The translations under genes were made by a program, and so were the position numbers. The notes under the pieces were generated by a model. The model was given only the letters and a program-made list of their open reading frames with translations. It was not told the origin of the DNA and searched no databases. A stretch of 64,000 bases of DNA, from NCBI GenBank assembly GCA_016872835.1, contig VGYX01000006.1, positions 62,001 to 126,000 on the forward strand, in the 5' to 3' direction. Shown in pieces: positions 57,794-64,000 of the stretch (position 1 is the stretch's first letter; every line of letters begins with the position of its first letter). The DNA comes from Planctomycetota bacterium (GTDB taxonomy: Bacteria > Planctomycetota > Phycisphaerae > Phycisphaerales > SM1A02).

Positions 57794-59734
57794 ATGCAGG
57801 CGCGCTGCAGGGTTCTCGTGGTCGGAGGCGGTCACGCCGGCGTGGAGGCCGCGGCGGCCGCGGCGCGCGCGCTCGGTGGTGGCGAGGGCGTCTGGCTCGT
57901 CAGCATGGACCCCGCACGCATCGGCGCGATGAGCTGCAACCCGGCGATCGGCGGCCTTGCGAAGGGGCAGATGGTGCGCGAGATCGACGCGCTCGGTGGC
58001 ATCATGGGTGTGGCGGCCGACCATGCGGGCATCCAGTTCAAGGTGCTGAACTCAAGCAAGGGTCCTGCGGTACGCGGCCCGCGTGCGCAGTGCGACAAGG
58101 AGGCGTACCTCGCCGAGGTGCAGCGCCTGCTTTCGACGCATGGCGTACGCGTGCTGCAGGGACTCGTGGAGCGCATCGTGGTGGAGAGTGGTCGATGCGT
58201 CGGCGTGCGGCTGGCGCAGGCTGCGCCGGAGTGGCGCGCTTCGCAGGCGTCGATCGATTGGAATCGCGGTGGCGAGCGTCGCGCGCGGCCGGTGTATGAA
58301 CTCGCGGTGGGCGCGCCGATCGATGCGGAGATCCGCGCCGACGCGGTCGTGCTCACGACAGGCACCTTCATGCGCGCGCTCATGCACACGGGCGAGAACC
58401 GCACGGCGGGTGGGCGTGTCGGTGAGGGCGTGGCCGCCGGCATCAGCACGGCGCTGCGCGAACTCGGTCTCGAACTCGGTCGCCTCAAGACGGGCACGCC
58501 GCCGCGCCTGCGTCGCGCCTCGATCGACTGGGAGGCGCTGCCACCGCAGCACGGAGATGACCCACCGCAGCCCTTCAGCTTCCTGCCCGCCTGGCACATG
58601 GAGTCGGGGCGCTTTCCGAAACTGCGGCAGGTGGAGTGTCGACAGACCAGCACCACCGCGGCCATGCACGAGCTGATCCGCGCCAACCTGCATCGCGCAC
58701 CGATGTACGCCGGCGCGATGGAGACGCAGCAGGGCCCGCGCTACTGCCCCAGCGTGGAAGACAAGGTCGTGCGCTTCGCTGATCGCGACAGCCACGGCGT
58801 GTTCCTGGAGCCCGAGTGCCTGTTCACCGACGAGATCTACTGCAACGGCATCAGCACCAGCCTGCCTGCCGAGATCCAGCACGAGCTCGTGCGGCACATG
58901 CCGGGGTGTTCGCGCGCCGAGATCATCCGCCCTGGCTACGCCGTGGAGTACGACATGGTCTGGCCACACCAGATCGACGCCACGGCCGAGGCGAAGTCGG
59001 TGCCGGGACTCTTCCTTGCGGGTCAGATCAACGGCACGAGCGGCTATGAGGAAGCCGCGGGGCAGGGACTCGTCGCGGGCCTGAACGCCGCGCGTCGTGC
59101 GAGGGGCGAGGATCCCGCGCGCATCGGTCGCGACCAGGCCTACATCGGCGTGCTGATGGATGACCTTGTGGTGCGTCAGCCACGCGAGCCCTACCGCATG
59201 TTCACCAGCCGCGCCGAGCATCGCCTGAGCCTGCGCAGCGACAACGCCGACGAGCGGCTCACCGAACTCGGGCGTACATGGCGGCTGGTGCCTGACGCGC
59301 GATGGAGCGCCTTCGAGGCGGAACGCGCGGCCATGCGGTCACTTCGCGAAGCCCTGCAGGCGGCGCACATAGACGGACAGGTGGCGGCGTTGTGGGCGCG
59401 ACGCCCCGACGCCACGCTGGATCGCCTCGCGGCCGCGGCAGCGTGCCCCGTCGACGCAAGACTCGATCGTGTGGTGACCGACCTTCGCTACGAGGGCTAC
59501 CTCACGCGGCAGCGAGCCGAGATCCGTCGACAGCGCGAGAGCGAGCACGCGCCGATTCCGGCCGGCTTCGATCCGGACGCGGTGAAGGGTCTGCGTGCCG
59601 AGGCGCGCGAGGTGATCCGCAAGTTCCGCCCGACCACACTGGGACAGGCCTCGAGGCTTGCCGGCGTGAATCCCGCGGACGTGGCGCTGGTTGCGCTGTG
59701 GTTGAGGCGAGGTTCGGCACGCCGCCCCGCGTGA
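57794..59734 (+). CDS. mnmG: tRNA uridine-34 5-carboxymethylaminomethyl synthase subunit
   Basis: FAD subunit that with MnmE modifies U34 of tRNAs. 646 residues. FAD motif [19 protein letters not shown] near the start, [66 protein letters not shown] and [20 protein letters not shown] are all MnmG hallmarks. An insertion of about 40 residues around 138-175 ([20 protein letters not shown]) interrupts the FAD domain. The C-terminal helical domain is complete. MnmE is not in the window. Confidence 0.95.
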   Translation: MQARCRVLVVGGGHAGVEAAAAAARALGGGEGVWLVSMDPARIGAMSCNPAIGGLAKGQMVREIDALGGIMGVAADHAGIQFKVLNSSKGPAVRGPRAQCDKEAYLAEVQRLLSTHGVRVLQGLVERIVVESGRCVGVRLAQAAPEWRASQASIDWNRGGERRARPVYELAVGAPIDAEIRADAVVLTTGTFMRALMHTGENRTAGGRVGEGVAAGISTALRELGLELGRLKTGTPPRLRRASIDWEALPPQHGDDPPQPFSFLPAWHMESGRFPKLRQVECRQTSTTAAMHELIRANLHRAPMYAGAMETQQGPRYCPSVEDKVVRFADRDSHGVFLEPECLFTDEIYCNGISTSLPAEIQHELVRHMPGCSRAEIIRPGYAVEYDMVWPHQIDATAEAKSVPGLFLAGQINGTSGYEEAAGQGLVAGLNAARRARGEDPARIGRDQAYIGVLMDDLVVRQPREPYRMFTSRAEHRLSLRSDNADERLTELGRTWRLVPDARWSAFEAERAAMRSLREALQAAHIDGQVAALWARRPDATLDRLAAAAACPVDARLDRVVTDLRYEGYLTRQRAEIRRQRESEHAPIPAGFDPDAVKGLRAEAREVIRKFRPTTLGQASRLAGVNPADVALVALWLRRGSARRPA

Positions 59735-59864
59735 GTCGCTCGAGCCCCGCGGCGCGCACGAATCTGTGCGTGAGAGACGCGCGAACCGGCGTCTTCATGC
59801 AGGCCGCGCCTCTTTCATGGGCCTAGCATCCACCTCCCGCGGCCTTGCGCCGCAAGGCACACCC

Positions 59865-61322
59865 ATGAAGGCATCGAACAGCTCCACGCCCCCGTCCATC
59901 CGCACGCTCGCCGCGCTCCGCGCCAGCGGCTGGAAGTCGCGCACGGTGAAGGAGGAACTGCGCGGCAACTTCCAGCAGGCGCTCGCGCAGGCCGTCGCCT
60001 CGGGGCAGGGTGGTGCGTCGAGTCTGTTTCCCGGCATCGTGGGCTACGACGACACGGTGCTGCCCGATCTGGCCACCGCGATCATCGCGGGGCATGACCT
60101 GCTGTTCCTGGGCGAGAAGGGGCAGGGCAAGAGTCGCCTGATGCGCACGCTGCCCAACTTTCTCGACGCGTGGCTGCCGTACATCGACCTGCCCGGCTGC
60201 CCGGTGCACGAGGATCCGGAACGACCGATCACGTGCGCGGGTCGAGAACTCGTCGCTTCCACGCCGCCCGAGTCGGTGCCGATCGCGTGGTGGCACCGTT
60301 CCGATCGCTACGCGGAACGTCTCGCCCCCGGCACGAAGTTCGCCGACCTGATCGGCGAGATCGACCCGGCCAAGCTGGCCGCGGGCACCTCGATGGGCGC
60401 CGAGGAGGCGCTGCACTTCGGTCTGGTGCCGCGCATGCACCGCGCGATCTTCGCGATGAACGAGCTGCCCGACCTGGATGAACTGGTGCAGGTGGGCCTG
60501 TTCAACGTGCTGGAAGAGCGCGACGTGCAGATCCGCGGCTATCCGGTGAGCTTCGACCTGGACGTGCTGCTGGTGTTCAGCGCGAACCCGAGCACCTACA
60601 ACCGCAGCGGCAAGGTGATTCCGCAGCTGAAGGACCGCATCGGCAGCACCATCGTCACGCACTATCCGCGCGAGCGCGACATTGGCATCGCGATCACGCG
60701 TCAGGAGGCGGCCCTCGATCTGGGTGGTGATCATCCGGTGCTCGTGCCGCCCTTCATGGAGCGCGTGATCGAGGAGATCGCCGTCACCGCGCGCCGCAGC
60801 CAGTTCGTGGACCAGTCCTCGGGCGTGAGCGCGCGTTTCAGCGTGAGCAACTGGCGCACGATGGTGGCCAGCGCGCGGCGGCGAGGCATCCAGCTCGGTG
60901 AGCGCCCTGCGGTGCCGCGCATCAGCGATCTCGCGCATCTGCACGCCTCGGCGCTCGGCAAGCTGGAGCTCGATCTGATGGGCACGCACCAGATGGGCGA
61001 GCGTCAGGTGATCGACGCGATCCTGGCCGAGGCCGTCGGCACCGTGTTCCAGGAGTACGTGGATCAGCATGGCCTGGGCGCGATCGCGGAGGCCTTCAGC
61101 AAGGGCGTCCGCATCGAGGTGGGGGAACTCGTGCCAAGCGCGCAGTACGCGGAACGGTTGCGCGCCCTTCCTGAAGCGTGGGACAAGGCGTTCGAGGTGA
61201 ACGCGAGCGGCGATCCCGCCGTGCGCGCATCATGCGCGGAGTTCGTGCTGGCCGGCCTGTGGGCCGACGACAAGGTGAGCCGCGTGGTCAAGCACGGTCG
61301 CACCTCCTACGAGGTCAAGTGA
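59865..61322 (+). CDS. MoxR/ChlI-like AAA+ ATPase
   Basis: 485-residue cytoplasmic ATPase of the helix-2-insert AAA+ clade (magnesium chelatase ChlI, MoxR). Walker [10 protein letters not shown] (about 84-92), a sensor/insert region with [14 protein letters not shown], Walker B-like [18 protein letters not shown], sensor 1 [16 protein letters not shown] and an Arg-finger region [18 protein letters not shown]. About 150 C-terminal residues form a lid/helical domain. One base before the next ATG follows its stop: coupled to the VWA gene, the typical MoxR-VWA partnership used to remodel or activate target proteins. AAGG precedes the ATG; an in-frame ATG lies at 59818. Confidence 0.88.
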   Translation: MKASNSSTPPSIRTLAALRASGWKSRTVKEELRGNFQQALAQAVASGQGGASSLFPGIVGYDDTVLPDLATAIIAGHDLLFLGEKGQGKSRLMRTLPNFLDAWLPYIDLPGCPVHEDPERPITCAGRELVASTPPESVPIAWWHRSDRYAERLAPGTKFADLIGEIDPAKLAAGTSMGAEEALHFGLVPRMHRAIFAMNELPDLDELVQVGLFNVLEERDVQIRGYPVSFDLDVLLVFSANPSTYNRSGKVIPQLKDRIGSTIVTHYPRERDIGIAITRQEAALDLGGDHPVLVPPFMERVIEEIAVTARRSQFVDQSSGVSARFSVSNWRTMVASARRRGIQLGERPAVPRISDLAHLHASALGKLELDLMGTHQMGERQVIDAILAEAVGTVFQEYVDQHGLGAIAEAFSKGVRIEVGELVPSAQYAERLRALPEAWDKAFEVNASGDPAVRASCAEFVLAGLWADDKVSRVVKHGRTSYEVK

Positions 61323-61323
61323 C

Positions 61324-63069
61324 ATGGCCGACGCGTCCCGCGATGCCCCTCGGCAGCCGCTTGGCGGGGCGTTCCATACGTACCTCGGTTTCGACGCGGT
61401 CCGCTTCGGCACGGCCATGCCCTCCGACGCCGGCGGTGCGGCGCGCGGCGCCTTCGAGCACATGCTCGCCACCGGTTCCATGCGTCGCTTCACCGACGAG
61501 GAACTCGCGAACGCCGTGCGCATCGATCCATCACAGATCCAGGGCCTTGGCCCAAGCATCGAGTCGCTGATCGAACTGCTGGAGGCGCGCAAGGCCAAGA
61601 TCCTCGCCACCTTCGACCCGGCGCCCGCCGCGACACAGGCAGCCGAGGCCTTCCAGAAGTCGGCGGATCGCGCGTTGCCCGACGACGGCTCGGAACTGAA
61701 CCGGCGCCTTGCCCACGCGATCAAGCAGGGACAGCTCCGCGATCTTGAGCGGCTCTGGTACCGCCTGTCCGAGGGTTCGGCGCCACAGCGGGCGCTCACG
61801 GTCGCGCTCGAGCGCCTGCGCGAGCGGTTTCAGATCGACGCGATGCGCTCGCGCTTCACCTTCACCGGACGTGAGGCGCTTTCGGTCGATCGTGCGATCG
61901 AGGTGGGCGAGGAACTGGAGCGGATCGAGCGACTGCTCGAACAACTGCGCGAGGCGCTGAAGAACGCCAAGCCCGCGATCATCGACCTGGACGCGCTGAG
62001 CGAATTCGCGCCGCAGGAGCAGGTGGACTCGATGCGCGACCTGCAGCGGCGCGTCAACGAACTCCTGGAGCGGCTGGCCGAGGAGGCCGGCCTTTCCCGC
62101 ACGCCGGAGGGCGGATGGTCCGTCTCGCCGAAGGCGCTTCGCCTGTATCAGCGTGGGCTGCTTGGCGCGATCTTCGGCGACCTGCAGGCCGCGCGCAGCG
62201 GGCGGCACGAGGGCGTCACCTCGGCCGACGGCGCCGTGGAACTTCCGGCCACACGGCCGTGGGAATTCGGCGACAGCCCCTCGGCGATGGACCTGCCCCA
62301 GAGTCTCACCAACGCGATGGTGCGCGAGACGGCGGCGGGTGCACGCGAGCTTGGCGCGCCGATCCGTCTTCGCGGGGAGGACATGGTGGTGCATCGCACG
62401 CGTCAGCAGCCAAAGTGCGCCACCGCGGTGATCATGGACATGTCGGGCTCCATGCGTCACGGCGGCCAGTACGTGCAGGCCAAGCGCATGGCGCTCGCGC
62501 TCGACGGATTGATCCGCTCCGAATATCCAGGCGACTTCCTGCAGTTCATCGAGATGTACACGCTGGCACGCCTGCGCAAGCCCGGTGAGATCGCGCAGGT
62601 CATGCCCAAGCCCGTGTCGATCCACGACCCTGTGGTTCGGCTGCGGGCCGACATGTCCGATCCCGGCATCACCGAGATGGACCTGCCGCTGCACTTCACG
62701 AACATCCAGCGCTCGCTGCAGTTGGCGAGGCAGTGGCTCACGGGCCGCCCCACGCCGAACCGGCAGGTGCTGCTGATCACCGACGGTCTGCCGACCGCGC
62801 ACCTCGAGGGCAACCAGCTCTACATGCTGTATCCGCCGGATCCGCGCACCGAACGCGAGACCATCCGCGAGGCCACGCGCTGCGCGGAATCCGGCATCAC
62901 GATCAACGTGTTCCTGCTGCCGAGCTGGAGCCAGACCGACGAGGACGTACAGTTCGCGCACCGCATGGCCGAGGGCTCGGGCGGGCGCGTGTTCTTCGTG
63001 GCGGGCAAGGAACTCGACCGCTTCGTGGTGTGGGACTACGTGAAGCGACGGCGGACGATCCTGGGGTGA
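61324..63069 (+). CDS. VWA-domain partner of the MoxR-like ATPase
   Basis: 581 residues without signal or membrane segments. The N-terminal ~370 residues are helical and charged (EELERIERLLEQLREALKNA about 195-215), likely the ATPase- or target-binding part. The C-terminal VWA domain starts CATAVIMDMSGSM, a full MIDAS (DxSxS), with the later Thr/Asp in MDLPLHFTN and LLITDGLPTA. The architecture parallels magnesium-chelatase ChlD or CoxE/NorD partners, but no cofactor-dependent enzyme gene is nearby. Target unknown. Confidence 0.85.
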   Translation: MADASRDAPRQPLGGAFHTYLGFDAVRFGTAMPSDAGGAARGAFEHMLATGSMRRFTDEELANAVRIDPSQIQGLGPSIESLIELLEARKAKILATFDPAPAATQAAEAFQKSADRALPDDGSELNRRLAHAIKQGQLRDLERLWYRLSEGSAPQRALTVALERLRERFQIDAMRSRFTFTGREALSVDRAIEVGEELERIERLLEQLREALKNAKPAIIDLDALSEFAPQEQVDSMRDLQRRVNELLERLAEEAGLSRTPEGGWSVSPKALRLYQRGLLGAIFGDLQAARSGRHEGVTSADGAVELPATRPWEFGDSPSAMDLPQSLTNAMVRETAAGARELGAPIRLRGEDMVVHRTRQQPKCATAVIMDMSGSMRHGGQYVQAKRMALALDGLIRSEYPGDFLQFIEMYTLARLRKPGEIAQVMPKPVSIHDPVVRLRADMSDPGITEMDLPLHFTNIQRSLQLARQWLTGRPTPNRQVLLITDGLPTAHLEGNQLYMLYPPDPRTERETIREATRCAESGITINVFLLPSWSQTDEDVQFAHRMAEGSGGRVFFVAGKELDRFVVWDYVKRRRTILG

Positions 63070-63121
63070 GCCGGGCATTCGCGGTGTGGGTGCGCGTCGC
63101 GGAATCGTGATGCCGAGCGTG

Positions 63122-63127
63122 TATCAT
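63122..63127 (+). promoter_or_regulatory. Possible tRNA-Thr -10 (TATCAT)
   Basis: TATCAT 19 bases before the mature tRNA 5' end; no clear -35 (GCGGAA at 17 bp). Confidence 0.4.
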
Positions 63128-63146
63128 TCCGGCATTGATTCCTCAC

Positions 63147-63219
63147 GCCGCCGTAGCTCAGTTGGCAGAGCAGCTGATTTGTAATCAGCAGGTCACCGGT
63201 TCGACCCCGGTCGGCGGCT
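63147..63219 (+). tRNA. tRNA-Thr (anticodon TGT)
   Basis: 73-nt cloverleaf: acceptor GCCGCCG/CGGCGGC, D-arm TAGCTCAGTTGGCAGAGC, anticodon arm GCTGA-TTTGTAA-TCAGC (anticodon TGT, reads ACA), variable AGGTC, T-arm ACCGG-TTCGACC-CCGGT, discriminator T. The 3' CCA is not encoded, so it must be added by nucleotidyltransferase. Confidence 0.97.
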
Positions 63220-63238
63220 CTCGTTCAGGAATGCCTGC

Positions 63239-64000
63239 ATGCGCGGCGTGAGCCTGCGCATCCGCGTCGCCGCGGTCGTCGCGCTCGCGTGCATCATCTG
63301 CGCCGTGGTGATGGGCCTGCTCGGCCTGCGCATCACGCGCGCGCGCATTGTGGAAGCTGCGGGCGGCGCCTCGATGGACGTGGTGAGTCTGCTGGCCGCC
63401 GATCTCGAGGCGCAGGGCATCACGCCCGATCGCCTCACAGCCGACCCCTCACTCGAGCCCCGCGCCTCCGCCATGCTGGCGGCGGCCCTGGAGCGGCTGA
63501 ACAAGGTGGGCTCGGTCTGGACGACCGCGCACATCCTGCAGCCCGAAGGCGACCGTTGGCGTCTGCTCGCGATCGCGTCGACGCTGGATTCGGAGTATCG
63601 GCTGCACCATCCCGGCGATGTGTTCGCGATCGAGACCGAGGACCCAATCCAATCGCTCTCCACCCAGCACGCGTCCGCGGGCTGGTTCTCCACCGACTTC
63701 AACGAGTTTTTCGGCGCGTCCGCGCCGCTGGGCGGTTCGTCGGGCATCGTGACGATGGTGATGCACACCGACGAGGCCTCGGCCTACCTGCAGCAGATCC
63801 TGGGGATGGTAGCACGCGCCCTCAGCATCTCGATCGCCGTCGGCCTTCTTCTCGGCTGGTGGTGCGCTGGTGTGATCTTGCGTCCCATCGAGATCGTGCG
63901 TGACTTCGCGGGCAGCCTCGGGCGGCGTGAATACGCGAGCCGTGTCGTGGAGCGTGGCGCGCCGGAGATGCGCCGGCTGCTGCACGACATGAACCAGCTC
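63239..64000 (+). CDS. Two-helix membrane sensor with HAMP-like segment, truncated by window end
   Basis: 254 codons visible. ATG at 63239, 19 bases after the tRNA. A first membrane helix (AAVVALACIICAVVMGLLGL, about 12-31), an extracytoplasmic sensor domain (about 35-185), a second helix (MVARALSISIAVGLLLGWWC, about 188-207) and then ILRPIEIVRDFAGSLGRREYA, a HAMP-type linker with its Pro. The sequence stops just after MRRLLHDMNQL, where a histidine kinase or cyclase/phosphatase output would begin. A sensor histidine kinase is most likely, but the output domain is outside the window. Confidence 0.7.
   Translation, partial: MRGVSLRIRVAAVVALACIICAVVMGLLGLRITRARIVEAAGGASMDVVSLLAADLEAQGITPDRLTADPSLEPRASAMLAAALERLNKVGSVWTTAHILQPEGDRWRLLAIASTLDSEYRLHHPGDVFAIETEDPIQSLSTQHASAGWFSTDFNEFFGASAPLGGSSGIVTMVMHTDEASAYLQQILGMVARALSISIAVGLLLGWWCAGVILRPIEIVRDFAGSLGRREYASRVVERGAPEMRRLLHDMNQL

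Noticed and set aside
1-64000. CRISPR arrays, insertion sequences, integrases, rRNA operons or phage genes
   Set aside because: I looked for regularly spaced direct repeats, transposase DDE-like proteins and rRNA-like segments and found none; the only RNA gene is tRNA-Thr.

Overview
The window looks like chromosomal DNA of a GC-rich planctomycete, most likely class Phycisphaerae. The clues are a secreted GH13 enzyme ending in a dockerin-like Asp-rich repeat, a secreted protein ending in a PEP-CTERM-like anchor (PAPGAG, hydrophobic stretch, RRRKV), a protein with two DUF1080 domains, an H-x9-DG prepilin-like pseudopilin, futalosine-route menaquinone synthesis (MqnA) and the usual Gram-negative outer-membrane lipid (MCE/Mla) and murein genes. 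The assignment is inference from gene content; there is no rRNA gene here. I saw no CRISPR array, insertion sequence or prophage. Genes are packed tightly on both strands.

Layout. 1-11.1 kb is nearly all on the minus strand: two tandem secreted GH13 enzymes, a pseudopilin, a P-loop kinase-like/deoxyribosyltransferase-like fusion, ispF, a lipoprotein, murD, an MlaF-type ATPase, two tandem small membrane-protein paralogues, then (behind a strong terminator) the PEP-CTERM-like protein. 11.4-18.7 kb: miaB diverges from the operon ftsW-murG-ygfZ-(44-aa membrane protein)-mvaB, followed by a phosphoesterase and rpsR. 18.8-29.8 kb: TPR protein, plant-type ferredoxin/flavodoxin reductase, murA, a SpoU methyltransferase behind two MCE proteins, rho, psuG and a DEAD-box helicase. 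29.9-36 kb: alr, mqnA and a large DNA-binding protein with a sigma-region-4-like tail, then rplM-rpsI and a CPBP protease. 36-45 kb: lipoprotein, a WD40 remnant, HNH nuclease, DUF1080 protein, queD, rpsP-trmD-rplS (no rimM), M50 protease and amidohydrolase. 45-57.7 kb: lipoproteins, a patatin, a Tat-lipoprotein superoxide dismutase, a ThiD2-ThiE fusion, a PhnP-like hydrolase, a stand-alone atpG, an exported thiol/redox group, dnaN, LMW phosphatase, rpiB and pepA. 57.8-64 kb: mnmG, a MoxR-type ATPase with a VWA partner, tRNA-Thr and a truncated membrane sensor.

How genes are expressed. The most striking global feature is that most first genes of transcription units have no Shine-Dalgarno sequence. 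They carry a TANNNT hexamer ending 6-9 bases before the start codon, so the predicted transcript begins at or next to the start codon (leaderless). Internal operon genes and a few highly expressed or exported proteins do have AGGAG-like sites. Ribosomal-protein genes instead use -35/-10 promoters (TTGACA-16-TATCCT, TTGGAR-17-TACACT) with leaders.

Start sites were re-chosen by signal peptide, family start, Shine-Dalgarno or leaderless -10 spacing. All functional names are homology recognition by eye; no database search was run.
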